The notes under the pieces were generated by a model that saw only the letters and a list, made by a program, of their open reading frames with translations, ran no database searches and was not told the origin of the DNA. Below are positions 16,197-25,800 of a stretch of 64,000 bases of DNA, in pieces (position 1 is the first letter of the stretch; each line of letters starts with the position of its first letter). The translations under genes were made by a program, and so were the position numbers. The stretch comes from Leucobacter salsicius M1-8 (GTDB taxonomy: Bacteria; Actinomycetota; Actinomycetes; Actinomycetales; Microbacteriaceae). Where the stretch lies: positions 372,001 to 436,000 of the forward strand of contig NZ_AOCN01000022.1 in NCBI RefSeq assembly GCF_000350525.1. The letters run 5' to 3'.

Positions 16197-16961
16197 ATGA
16201 ACATTCACAAGCCCTTGCGGCTAATAGCAATTTTGGCGGTGGCTGCCGGACTCTCCCTCGTCGGCACACCCGCGTTCGCGGCACCCGGTGGAGGAGCGTA
16301 TACCTGCAACGGTGGCGAGATTCCGTCAGGCACGTATTCGAGCATGACGGTGAACGGCCCCTGCAGCGTTGGCTCCGGGGCCACGATCACGGTGAAAGGT
16401 AGTGTCACGGTCAACAACGGCGCAATGCTCGATGCACAGAGTGCTCCGTCAACTATCACGGTCGGAAACCATGTCACCGCCGGACCCGGGTCATTCCTAG
16501 GACTCGGATGTCAACCAATGTCTATGACTGGCAATTCGGCACACCCGTGTCTCACTGATCCCGAAGGCTACTCTACGGTGCGCGTGGGCGGACACATCAC
16601 TGCGAACAATGCCGCAACTGTCCTGATCAACGGGGTGAGCATCAATGGTCATATCTCGCTCCAGGGTGGTGGCGGTGTGATCCCGTGGTCGGTGAAGAAC
16701 AACGATGTACGCGGAAACGTCACGGTGACCGGTCAAGCTGGCGAGTGGGTTGGTGTGCTCTTCAACCACATCGGCGGCCACCTGACGGTTACGAATATCG
16801 CGCTGAGCGACCCGCACCCCGATGCCGGTGGTGTGTACATTGTCCGCAACGAAGTGGGCAAGAATCTCACCTGTACAGGCCTCACCAACCTGGGCACACC
16901 TGCCGTCGCCGCATACGGCAACCAGGTGGCGAGAAAGACCTTTGGTCAGTGCGTCGCCTAG
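16197..16961 (+). CDS. Secreted beta-helix-like protein, unknown function
   Basis: 254 residues from ATG 16197, preceded by AAAGG; the frame is open back to 16101 but that part has no export signal at its front. Residues 1-29 form a clear Sec signal ending TPAFAAP. The mature protein is rich in Gly, Val, Thr and Asn with short repeating strands such as ATITVKGSVTVNNGA, VRVGGHITANNAATVLING and GNVTVTGQ. This looks like stacked rungs of a right-handed beta-helix or bactofilin-like solenoid. There are several Cys pairs (near residues 39, 62, 110 and 123) that could form disulfides. No wall anchor is visible. Codon use is less G/C-biased than neighbours. Confidence 0.65.
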   Translation: MNIHKPLRLIAILAVAAGLSLVGTPAFAAPGGGAYTCNGGEIPSGTYSSMTVNGPCSVGSGATITVKGSVTVNNGAMLDAQSAPSTITVGNHVTAGPGSFLGLGCQPMSMTGNSAHPCLTDPEGYSTVRVGGHITANNAATVLINGVSINGHISLQGGGGVIPWSVKNNDVRGNVTVTGQAGEWVGVLFNHIGGHLTVTNIALSDPHPDAGGVYIVRNEVGKNLTCTGLTNLGTPAVAAYGNQVARKTFGQCVA

Positions 16962-16996
16962 CTGCAGTTCATTGAGAGGCTGCGAACACTCGCGGT

Positions 16997-17050
16997 AGAT
17001 GACGTCAGCCCACCGACCCCAATACCGGGATCGGTGGGCTGACGTCATCT
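16997..17050. terminator. 20-bp perfect inverted repeat between convergent genes
   Basis: Arms 16997-17016 and 17031-17050 are perfectly complementary, with a 14-base loop. It separates the secreted orphan from the convergent helicase gene, so a bidirectional terminator is the simplest reading, although neither side has a long T run. Confidence 0.65.
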
Positions 17051-17057
17051 CGGTGAC

Positions 17058-18638
17058 CTAGGCGTCGGCTGCTGCCTGCGCGGGAGCTTCGCTCGTCTGC
17101 GCTGCTGACTCGCTGCCGGGCGCTGCACCGTTGTCGCCGCTGGTGCGGCGACGGCGACGGCGGCGACGGGTGCTCGACGCGCCGTCCTCCGTCTTCTCCG
17201 CCGACTTCAGTGAGCCGTCGAACGGTGCGCCGGGCTCGCCGCCGCCGTCGAGGTCGTGGCCGTGCTGCTCGTGGCCGTGTGCTTCGTGGCGGCCGCGTCC
17301 CTGCGGGTTTGCGCTGCGGGTGCGCCGACGCGTGCGTCCCTCCCCCGAGGTCTCGCCCTCGGCACGGTTCTCGCGGTTGCCGCGCCCGCCCTCTGAGCGG
17401 GTGCCCGAGCGCTCGCTTGCGCGGCGTGCCGGGGCGTTCTCCTTCACGGGGGTTGCCTTGAGGCGGCCCTTTGACCCCTCGGGGATGTTCAGGTCGGTGA
17501 ACAGGTGCGGTGACGACGAGTAGGTCTCGACGGGCTCGGGCACACCGAACTCGAGCGCCTTATTGATGAGCGCCCACTTGTGCATGTCTTCCCAGTCGAC
17601 AAACGTGACCGCGATGCCGGTGCGGCCAGCGCGGCCGGTGCGGCCCACGCGGTGCAGGTACGTCTTCTCCTCGTCGGGAACTGTGTGGTTGATCACATGG
17701 GTGACATCGTCGACGTCGATGCCGCGGGCGGCAACATCGGTGGCGATCAGGATCTCTTTCTTGCCCGCCTTGAACGCCGCCATGGCGCGCTCGCGCTGAT
17801 CCTGGTTCAGGTCGCCGTGCACGCCAGCAGTGCTGAAGCCACGATCGTTCAGCTCTTCCTGGAGCTTCGCCGCAGCCCGCTTGGTGCGCATGAAGATCAC
17901 GGTCTTGCCGCGGCCCTCCGCCTGCAGGATCCGGCCGATGACCTCGTCCTTGTCAAGCGAGTGCGCGCGATAGATGATGTGCTCAATGTTTGCCTGTGCG
18001 AGGCCCTCGTCGGGGTCGGTCGCGCGAATGTGCACGGGGTTCGACATGAAGCGGCGCGCGAGCGTCACGATCGTGCCCGGCATGGTGGCCGAGAACAGCA
18101 TTGTGTGGCGCACCTCGGGCACCTTCGAGAACAGCTTCTCGATGTCGGGGAGGAACCCGAGGTCGAGCATCTTGTCGGCCTCATCGAGCACCATCTCGCG
18201 CACGTTTGAGAGATCGAGCAGGCGCTGGCTGGCGAGGTCAAGCAGACGGCCGGGGGTGCCGACGACGACCTGAGCGCCGGCCTTCAGCTGCTCGATCTGG
18301 CCCTCGTAGGCCTTGCCGCCGTAGATGGGGACGACGGTAGCGGCACGGCCTACGGCCGCCAGCTCGAGGTCCTCGTAAACCTGCACCGCGAGCTCGCGGG
18401 TCGGCACAACGATGAGTGCCTGCACGCCGGGCTCGGGGTTGGCGCCAATGCGCTGCAGCAGCGGAAGACCGAAACCAAAGGTCTTGCCGGTGCCGGTCTT
18501 GGCCTGGCCGATAATGTCTTGACCCTGGATCGCGAGCGGAATCGTCTGCTCCTGGATCGGGAAGGCCTCGGTGATGCCCTTGGCGGCCAGCTGGTCGACC
18601 ATATCCTGGTCGACGCCAAGTTCGAGAAAAGTCGTCAC
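17058..18638 (-). CDS. DEAD-box ATP-dependent RNA helicase (RhlE type)
   Basis: 526 residues from GTG 18638, which has AAGGA seven bases upstream; the frame is open to 18710 but without a ribosome site. The motifs are complete: Q motif FPIQEQTIPLAIQG, Walker A AKTGTGKT, DEAD in VLDEADKMLD, SAT in LFSATMP, and HRVGRTGRAGR. The C-terminal ~150 residues are a basic, low-complexity Arg/Gly/Glu tail with runs of arginine, typical of RNA-binding extensions on actinobacterial RhlE proteins. It unwinds structured RNA in ribosome assembly or decay. The gene diverges from the ferritin-like gene. Confidence 0.92.
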   Translation of the reverse strand: MTTFLELGVDQDMVDQLAAKGITEAFPIQEQTIPLAIQGQDIIGQAKTGTGKTFGFGLPLLQRIGANPEPGVQALIVVPTRELAVQVYEDLELAAVGRAATVVPIYGGKAYEGQIEQLKAGAQVVVGTPGRLLDLASQRLLDLSNVREMVLDEADKMLDLGFLPDIEKLFSKVPEVRHTMLFSATMPGTIVTLARRFMSNPVHIRATDPDEGLAQANIEHIIYRAHSLDKDEVIGRILQAEGRGKTVIFMRTKRAAAKLQEELNDRGFSTAGVHGDLNQDQRERAMAAFKAGKKEILIATDVAARGIDVDDVTHVINHTVPDEEKTYLHRVGRTGRAGRTGIAVTFVDWEDMHKWALINKALEFGVPEPVETYSSSPHLFTDLNIPEGSKGRLKATPVKENAPARRASERSGTRSEGGRGNRENRAEGETSGEGRTRRRTRSANPQGRGRHEAHGHEQHGHDLDGGGEPGAPFDGSLKSAEKTEDGASSTRRRRRRRRTSGDNGAAPGSESAAQTSEAPAQAAADA

Positions 18639-18776
18639 GTGTGCGTCCTTGTCGGTGTGCGGTGCTGCGCACGCAATACTCAAGGCGCAGCTGCGGGGCT
18701 CCTGCGGCACCCGCGGTGAATACGTACCTGGCCAGTCTATTCCAGCGATTCGTGCTTACGACGCTAAACTGGCGGG

Positions 18777-19496
18777 GTGTTTGAATGGATCCGAGGCCTG
18801 CGCAGGCAGTCAGCCCCCGCCCGCAAGTTGCGCTCCCGTGGGGACGGTGGCGATGCTGAACGCGTTGAGCTCGCCGAGTTTGCGCCGGGGATCCTGCCAT
18901 TCCTGGGCATGACCGCGTACCTACAGCTCGAGCTGTACGAAGCGGCAACCCGCGCGGTGTCTGGCGCCCCGACGCTGGAAGCCAAAAATGTGCTCGCAAA
19001 CGTGGCCGGCCAGACTCTTGCGAAATACCAGCGGCTCACGCAAGAGATTCGAGACCGCGGGCACGAGCCGCACACGCTGATGGCGCCGTACGCCAGCGTG
19101 ATCGACTCGTATATCGAACGCATCGAGACGAGCGACTGGCACCAGCACGTGCTGTCGCTGTACCTCGTGGGCGGCCTGTTCGATGACTTTTTTGCGAGCC
19201 TCGCCACTGGACTCAAAGACGGCTTTCGTGCCGAGGCGATCTCCATTCTGCAGAGCGAGACCGGCCGCGGCGAGGTCAAGGCACTGCTCGAGGGCGAGCT
19301 TGAGGCGGACCCCGCGCTTGGCAGCTGGCTTGCGATCTGGGGCCGCCGCCTGGTGGGGGACACCCTGCTCGTATCGCGCGCGGTGTTGACCCTGAGCGAA
19401 CGGCGCGAGTTCGATGCGAGCGAGGTTGAGCCAGTGTTTACCGAGCTCATCGCCGACCATATTCGGCGCATGGACGCGCTCGGCCTCACCGCCTAA
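18777..19496 (+). CDS. Ferritin-like-fold protein of actinobacteria
   Basis: 239 residues, mostly helical, starting at GTG 18777. TAAACT lies exactly six bases before the start, so it is probably leaderless. It belongs to a conserved actinobacterial family (Rv3210c-like, from memory) annotated as ferritin-like; possible metal residues are in LQLELYEAATRA, YIERIETSDWHQHVL and LFDDFFASL. The biochemical role is not established. It is always found near the DEAD-box helicase in my recollection of related genomes, as here. Confidence 0.7.
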   Translation: MFEWIRGLRRQSAPARKLRSRGDGGDAERVELAEFAPGILPFLGMTAYLQLELYEAATRAVSGAPTLEAKNVLANVAGQTLAKYQRLTQEIRDRGHEPHTLMAPYASVIDSYIERIETSDWHQHVLSLYLVGGLFDDFFASLATGLKDGFRAEAISILQSETGRGEVKALLEGELEADPALGSWLAIWGRRLVGDTLLVSRAVLTLSERREFDASEVEPVFTELIADHIRRMDALGLTA

Positions 19497-19514
19497 CCCG
19501 CGCCCCTGCACGCC

Positions 19515-20765
19515 ATGCCACAGCATATTTCTCTTCACACCACCGGCGAACTGCCCGAACAGACTCCGCAGTGTGACTACTTCGAGCGCGGGGTCTGCCG
19601 GTCGTGCACCCTCATCGAGACACCATACGCGCGTCAACTCGCCGACAAGGAGGCGCGCTGCCGCGGCCTGCTGCACGACGTGCCCGAGGCTGCCTGGCTG
19701 CCCAGCGTGGCGGGCGGGGTGCGCGGGTTTCGCAACAAGGCCAAACTCGTGGTGGGTGGCGAGCCCGGGCGGGTGACCCTCGGCATCCTAGGCCCGGATC
19801 AGCGAGGCGTTGATCTACGCGAGTGCCTGATTCAGTCGCCCGAGATTCACGCCGCGATTCCCGCCATCGGGCAGCTGCTCGAGGAATCGCAGCTCGCACC
19901 CTACGACGTGCCCGCACGTCGGGGCGAGCTCAAGTTCGTGCACGTCACGTCATCGCCCGACGGGCAGCTAATGCTGCGGTTCGTGGTGCGCAGCGCGCGC
20001 TCCGCCGACCGCATCGCGCAGCTCACCGACCGGCTGATGGAGCTGGTGCCCAACATTGAGGCTGCCTCGGTCAACCTGCTGCCAGAGCACAAGGCAGTGC
20101 TCGAAGGGGACGAGGAGCGCGCTCTCATCGGGTCGTCGCTCACGATGCGGCTCGGTGCAATCTCCCTGCACCTGCTGCCACGCAGCTTCTTTCAGACGAA
20201 CACCCCGGTGGCGCGGGCGCTGTACGCCCAGGCCGCTGAGTGGGTTGCCGAGGCCGCCCCGCGCTCGCTGTGGGACCTCTACTGCGGAGTCGGTGGGTTC
20301 GCGCTGCACTGCGCCCCGGCACTGAGATCCGGATCCGGAGCGAGCTCACCAACCACCCCCGCGCCCGAACGCGGCGTTGAAAACAGCGGCGTCGAGATCA
20401 CCGGCGTCGAGATCACCGGCGTCGAAATCAGCGAGGCCGCCGTGGCCTCGGCCGAGCGCAGCGCGCGGGAGGCGGGCCTCGACGCGCGGTTCGTTGCGGC
20501 CGATGCGACCGCGTTTGCGCTCTCGGCGACCGAGGTGCCCGAGCTCGTGATTGTGAACCCGCCGCGTCGTGGGATCGGCGCAGACCTTGCGGGGTGGCTC
20601 GAAGCGTCGAATGTCGACCGCGTGATCTATTCGAGTTGCAACCCCGAATCCCTCGCTCGCGATCTTGCCGCGATGCCGAGCTTTGCAGTGCAGAGCGCGC
20701 GTGTATTCGACATGTTTCCGCACACCAATCACCTCGAGGTGATGGTGCTGCTCGAACGGCACTAG
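19515..20765 (+). CDS. rlmC: 23S rRNA (uracil-C5)-methyltransferase RlmC
   Basis: 416 residues, a RumA/TrmA-type SAM methyltransferase. The N-terminal 4Fe-4S cysteines are in CDYFERGVCRSC plus a later Cys at EARCRG; the SAM site is DLYCGVGGFALHCA (about residue 254); the catalytic Cys is in IYSSCNPESLARDL near the C-terminus. The Fe-S motif at the very N-terminus without a TRAM domain indicates RlmC, which methylates U747 of 23S rRNA, rather than RlmD. Unusually, the SAM-binding GVEIS strand is preceded by three imperfect copies of itself (see the repeat at 20373). Confidence 0.88.
   Translation: MPQHISLHTTGELPEQTPQCDYFERGVCRSCTLIETPYARQLADKEARCRGLLHDVPEAAWLPSVAGGVRGFRNKAKLVVGGEPGRVTLGILGPDQRGVDLRECLIQSPEIHAAIPAIGQLLEESQLAPYDVPARRGELKFVHVTSSPDGQLMLRFVVRSARSADRIAQLTDRLMELVPNIEAASVNLLPEHKAVLEGDEERALIGSSLTMRLGAISLHLLPRSFFQTNTPVARALYAQAAEWVAEAAPRSLWDLYCGVGGFALHCAPALRSGSGASSPTTPAPERGVENSGVEITGVEITGVEISEAAVASAERSAREAGLDARFVAADATAFALSATEVPELVIVNPPRRGIGADLAGWLEASNVDRVIYSSCNPESLARDLAAMPSFAVQSARVFDMFPHTNHLEVMVLLERH
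20373..20432 (+). repeat. Four tandem 15-bp units inside rlmC
   Basis: Units at 20373-20387, 20388-20402, 20403-20417 and 20418-20432. The middle two are identical. They encode GVENS, GVEIT, GVEIT and GVEIS; the last is the normal SAM-binding strand. The 15-bp unit keeps frame, so copy number can change without inactivating the gene. Confidence 0.9.
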
Positions 20766-20809
20766 CCGCGCTCGGGGATTCGGCGCGCGAAAAGTGCGAA
20801 GATGAATCC

Positions 20810-22267
20810 GTGAACATCGTTTTGGGAGTGACCGGCGGCATTGCCGCGTACAAGGCAGTGCTGCTCGCGAGGCTGCTCGTAGAGGACGGGCACGACGTGC
20901 ATGTCGTGCCGACCGCGGACGCGCTCCGGTTCGTGGGCAAGCCCACCTGGGAAGCGATTAGCCGTCACCCCGTGACCACTTCGGTGCACGAGGACGTACC
21001 CGAGGTGCGGCACGTGGCGCTCGGTCAGCGAGCCGACCTCGTGATCGTCGCGCCCGCGACCGCCAACACGATCGCGCGCATGACCGCGGGCCTCGCTGAC
21101 GACCTGCTCGGCACGACGCTGCTCGCGACCCGGGCGCCCGTGCTGATCGCGCCCGCGATGCACACCGAGATGTGGCAGCACCCCGCGACCCAAGACAACA
21201 TCGCGATCCTGCGTTCCCGCGGCGTGCACCTGGTGGGGCCCGACAGCGGCCGGCTTACCGGAGACGACTCGGGCCCAGGCCGCATGAGCGCGCCCGAGGA
21301 GATCGCGGCACGTGCGTTCGCGCTGCTGGGCGAGATCTCGGGCGCCGAGGGCGACGCGAGCGCGACGCCCGGTGTTGATCCGGATCCCGTTGCCGCGGCG
21401 GGCCCCGATGCTACCGAGGCTGCTCAGGCCGACAGCCTTGTTGCCGAGGGCGTTGAGCCGGAGGCGCTCGACGCGGATGGCGCTGGGGCCACGGGCGAGA
21501 CGGCGGCCTTGCCGCCTGCCCCCGCAGTCGCGGCAGCGTGGTTTGCGCAGGAGCCGGGCGAGCCGTTGCCCGCGCAGGATCTTCTGGGCGTGCGCATGCT
21601 GGTGACCGCGGGTGGCACGCGGGAGCCGATTGATCCGGTGCGTTACCTGGGTAACCGATCGAGCGGGCGGCAGGGTGCCGCGGTCGCCGCGGCCGCCGCG
21701 CTGCGCGGTGCGAAGGTCGTGCTGCTGGCCGCCAATATTGATGAATCGGTGCTCGCCCCCGTGCGTGACCTCGCGGGCGTACGCATCGTGCCCGTCGGCA
21801 CAGCGGCCGAGCTCGAGGAGGCCGCACGGGCCGCGGCCGCGGGAGCGCAGGCCATCGTGATGGCGGCGGCGGTGGCCGACTATCGGGTCGCGCAGCAGTC
21901 CGACCACAAGATTCGCAAGGAAGATGCGCCCGGTGAGGCGCCGACACTCACGCTCGTTGAGAACCCCGACATTCTCGTGGGCCTCGTGCGCGAGCGCGTT
22001 GCGGACCAGATCATCGTGGGCTTTGCTGCCGAGACGGTGGAAAGCGATGAGGAACTGCTTGAACGCGGGCTGCGCAAGCTCGCGCGCAAGGGCGTCGACC
22101 TGCTGGCGGTCAACGCCGTCGGCTGGGAGGCCGGGTTCGAATCGGCCGAGAATGCGCTGATGGTGCTCGACGCGGATGGTCACGTCGTGACTCGGTCCTC
22201 GGGCAGCAAGCGGCGGGTCGCCGATCGGTTGCTCGACGCGGTGCGCGAGGAACTGCGCGAGCTGTAG
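20810..22267 (+). CDS. coaBC: Bifunctional phosphopantothenoylcysteine decarboxylase / phosphopantothenate-cysteine ligase
   Basis: 485 residues from GTG 20810; the frame is open back to 20594 but overlaps rlmC. The CoaC half has GVTGGIAAYK (FMN site), the catalytic His in PEVRHVALG and the PAMHTEMW substrate-lid motif. The CoaB half begins at MLVTAGGTREPIDPVRYLGN and has NRSSGRQG plus KIRKEDAP. It makes 4'-phosphopantetheine from 4'-phosphopantothenate for coenzyme A. The two halves are joined by about 80 residues of Ala/Asp/Glu-rich low-complexity sequence (roughly residues 180-260), longer than the linker in most CoaBC proteins. Confidence 0.95.
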   Translation: MNIVLGVTGGIAAYKAVLLARLLVEDGHDVHVVPTADALRFVGKPTWEAISRHPVTTSVHEDVPEVRHVALGQRADLVIVAPATANTIARMTAGLADDLLGTTLLATRAPVLIAPAMHTEMWQHPATQDNIAILRSRGVHLVGPDSGRLTGDDSGPGRMSAPEEIAARAFALLGEISGAEGDASATPGVDPDPVAAAGPDATEAAQADSLVAEGVEPEALDADGAGATGETAALPPAPAVAAAWFAQEPGEPLPAQDLLGVRMLVTAGGTREPIDPVRYLGNRSSGRQGAAVAAAAALRGAKVVLLAANIDESVLAPVRDLAGVRIVPVGTAAELEEAARAAAAGAQAIVMAAAVADYRVAQQSDHKIRKEDAPGEAPTLTLVENPDILVGLVRERVADQIIVGFAAETVESDEELLERGLRKLARKGVDLLAVNAVGWEAGFESAENALMVLDADGHVVTRSSGSKRRVADRLLDAVREELREL

Positions 22268-22295
22268 CGGGTACGTTCACGCCCCAGAAACGACT

Positions 22296-22342
22296 GAACC
22301 CACCACCCCGCGAAACCTAGTGGTTCACGGGGCGGTGGGTTC
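22296..22342. terminator. Terminator hairpin between coaBC and the DUF3107 gene
   Basis: Arms 22296-22310 and 22328-22342 pair over 15 positions with one mismatch. The location between convergent genes fits a bidirectional terminator. Confidence 0.65.
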
Positions 22343-22394
22343 GCTGTCGATCGCTGAGCGTCAGACCATTGCCGGCGTCAGCGTTGCGCCAAAT

Positions 22395-22619
22395 TTAGCT
22401 GATGAAGCCGACCTTGCGAGTCGTCTCGCCGCCGAGCTCGACGTACGCAATGGAGCGCGTGGCGATCAGAAACTGGTTGCCCTTGGCGTCCGTCAACGCG
22501 ACCAGCGGAGCATCGCCTGAGATGGCCTCCTCGACGAGCTTGCGCACGTCTGCAGCTGCCTGGTCGGTCTCGAGGGTGAGCTCACGGGGGGAATCCTTGA
22601 TGCCGATGCGAACTTCCAC
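22395..22619 (-). CDS. DUF3107 family protein (TB9.4-like)
   Basis: 74 residues from GTG 22619, chosen because AAGGAGG stands six bases before it. It begins VEVRIGIKDSPRELTLET and ends GGETTRKVGFIS, the pattern of the small actinobacterial DUF3107 family. Its function is unknown. It is convergent with coaBC and divergent from adnA; in mycobacteria the family member also sits near the helicase-nuclease genes. Confidence 0.85.
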   Translation of the reverse strand: MEVRIGIKDSPRELTLETDQAAADVRKLVEEAISGDAPLVALTDAKGNQFLIATRSIAYVELGGETTRKVGFIS

Positions 22620-22803
22620 GGTGCCTCCTTGAATGCGGTGGCGCGAGGCCACGGGTGCCCGGCAGATGCCTGGGCGTGAATACCTGTCTTGAGTCTAGGG
22701 GCGATGGGCTTGGTCGCGCTGAAGCGAAGTGCCTCGTTCGCCCTGAGCGCAGCCGAACGATGCCGCGCCCGGCGATGTCGGACGCCGCCAGTAGGCTGTG
22801 GCC

Positions 22804-25800
22804 ATGATCGATTTCGACGATTCGCAGCGTGCCGTACTCGCGCTCGACCCGGGGCTGCATGCCAGCGTGCTGGGGGCGCCGGGCAGCGGAAAAACGGCCA
22901 CCCTCGTCGAGGCCCACGTGCGTGCGCTGGGTCTGTCGGGGTGGGGCGAGGAAGACGTACTGTCGCTCGCCCCAAACAGGCTCAGCGCGGCCGCCCTGCG
23001 GCAGCAGATCGAAGCCCGCGCCGACGTCGCAATGGGAGGCACCGCAGCGCGCACGGCGACCTCGCTGGCGTTCTCCATTCTTGCCCGCGGGGCTGCACTC
23101 CACAGTCAAGAAGCCCCGCGACTCCTCACCGGAACGGTGCAAGACGAGGCGATTGCGCAGCTGCTCGAGGGTGACTCGGGGGCGGGGGTCGCCAGCGTCG
23201 GCGTGTTCCCGCCCGAGGTACTCGTGGGTCCGACGTTTCGCGGGGAGCTGCGCGAGCTGTGGCGGGTGAGTGACGACTACGCCCGAGGTCGAGCCGAGCT
23301 CGCGAGCGAGGTGCGGGCGGCGGCGGCTGAAGCGGTGCGCGACGCCCAAACCTTGGCTCCAGATCGGGGCCTTGCCGAGCGCTGGGCGGCCGGGCTTGAG
23401 GTGATCGATGTGGTGGCGCAGAAGCTGGCGGTCGAACGACCGGGGGAGTTCACGTCGAGTGCGCTGCTGCGGGCGGCCGCCGCGCTTGTGCTCGCCGAGG
23501 GAGGCATCGACGCGTCCGCACGGATGCGTCTGCCGCGTCTCATTTTGGTGGACGATGCGCAAGAGATCGGAGAAGGGTCCCTCGCCCTTGTTGCGGCCTG
23601 CGCTGCGCGCGGCAGCACGGTGTGGGCGTTTGGTGACCCCGATGTCTCGACGGCTGCATTTCAGGGTGAGGCGAGCGAGCTTGCAGTGCATCCCGAGCGC
23701 GAGCTGGTGCGCCGGGGTGGCAGCGGCGCCGCGCGCGAGCGTGAGCAGCGGGTTGTACTGGTGCAGTCCCATAGGCAGCGCGGTGCGCTGCGCGAGCTGG
23801 TGCGCGACCTGAGTGGTCGTGTCGGCGCGCGCGGGGCGGGGGCACAGCGCGCGGCTATTGGGATCGCTGGGGCTGCTGCGGCAGTCGGGGCCGATGTGGA
23901 TGCCGATGCCGCCGAGACGATAGCGTCGCGCCAGCAGGGGCCCACTCGGGATACACCGCGACTGCGCTTCACCCTTGCGGAGTCGGTCACCGACCAGCTG
24001 GGCATCGTGGCCCATCAGCTGCGCTCGCGCAGACTCGGGCTCGACGGCGGCGACCCGCTCGACTGGGGCGACATGGCAGTGATCTGCCGCAGTCGTGGCG
24101 AAGCGATTCGCACGTCCCGTGCGCTGGCCCTGCACCAGGTGCCCACGGCGCTTGCCGCGGGTGGCATTGTGCTGCGGGAACACCAACTGGTGCGCGACCT
24201 CGTCACGCTGCTGCGGCACGCCCTCGGGTACGAGCAGCTCGGAGCAGCCGACGTGCTCGACATCGTGAGCGGCCCCATCGGTGGGCTCGACCCAGTCGCC
24301 AGGCGTCGGTTGCGTCGCGAACTGCTCATCAGCGAGCGGCGGGCAGCCGCCGCGGCTGGGCGGGACCCGGTACCCATCGAGGAGCGGGTGTTTCAAGCCT
24401 TTGGCACACCCGGATCAGAGCCGGTGGTCGACAGCGCGGGCGGCCGGGCGTTGCGCAAGATCGGGCTTGTAGCCGAGGCCGGGGCTCGGGTGCGGTTGGC
24501 CGGTGGCACCGCCCGCGAGACCCTCTGGGCCGTGTGGGACCGCACGAAGCTCGCCGACAAGCTCCAGGCTGAGGCACTGGACGGCAGGCCGGCGCGGGCC
24601 GACGAGGCCAACCGGGCCCTTGACGCCGCGATGGGGCTGTTCTTTGCGTTGCAGCGACACGAGGAAAACGACAGCGCACAGCCCATCGCCGAGCTCCTCA
24701 CCGACCTCATGGAGAACACGCTTCCCGAGGACTCGCTGGCACGTCAGTCTGACCGGCAGATGGTAACCGTGACGACCCCACAGGGGGCGATCGGGCGTGA
24801 GTTTGCGGCCGTCGCGGTGCTCGGGCTGCAAGACGGCAGCTGGCCCAACCTGCGGGCCCGAGGCATGCTGCTCGGGGCGACCGCACTCGAACGGTGGCTT
24901 CGGGGCGGCCAGGCGAGCACGCCGTCACGCCGGGACACGATCCATGACGAACTGCGGCTGCTGACGCTGAGTTGCAGCCGTGCGAGTGACGACCTCCTCG
25001 TCGTGGCTGTCGCCGACGACGAACAGCACCCCTCAGCATTCTTTCGCTTCGGCGAGGCGCATCGCTGCGACGGGTTGCCGAGCTCCCGACTCACACTGCG
25101 CGGAGCCACCGCAGAGATGCGACGGGAGCTCGTGCAAGATCCGACCAACACGGTGGCCATGCACACCCTCGCGGCGCTCGCCGCTGAAGGCCTTCCGGGG
25201 GCACACCCTGACACCTGGTATGGGGTGCGCGGCCCTAGTACTCAGCGCCCACTCATCGACCTTGCGGGTGACCCCGAGGCGCTGGTGCCCGTGAGCCCGT
25301 CGCAGCTAGAGCGCGCCGAAGAATGCCCATTGAACTGGGCCGTCGCGGCCCTCGGCGGAGGCCGCAGTAACCTGCAGGCCAACATCGGCACGCTCGTGCA
25401 CCACGCCTTTGAGACGGTCAACGAGCCCGACCCTGCCAAGCTGCTCGACGCGGTGATGACGCAGTGGTCCAAACTGCAGTTTGACACCGACTGGGAATCT
25501 CAGCGCTCCGAGCGCACCGCGCAATCGATGGTCGAGGGGCTCGCGGGCTACCTCCGGGAATTCGAGGGGTCGCAGCGCGAGCTTCTCGGACAGGAAGCCC
25601 GCTTTCGGGCGACGATCGAACGCGCGCTGCTGCGGGGCACGGCCGACAGGTTGGAAGGGCGCACGCTCGAGGACGGTCGACTTGAAGTGACGGTGCTCGA
25701 TCTGAAGACGGGGCGCACCGTTCCAACCGCGAATGAAACCGCCGAACACGCTCAGTTGCAGGCGTACCAGCTTGGCGTTGAACTCGGATCATTCGTGCTC

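Noticed and set aside
20762-22183. Minus-strand open frame of 473 codons opposite coaBC
   Set aside because: His/Arg-rich shadow protein without motifs; coaBC motifs span the same bases on the plus strand.
22582-24396. Long minus-strand open frame (604 codons) opposite adnA
   Set aside because: A shadow caused by high G+C codon use: no start signal, no recognisable domain, and adnA on the other strand has clear motifs throughout.
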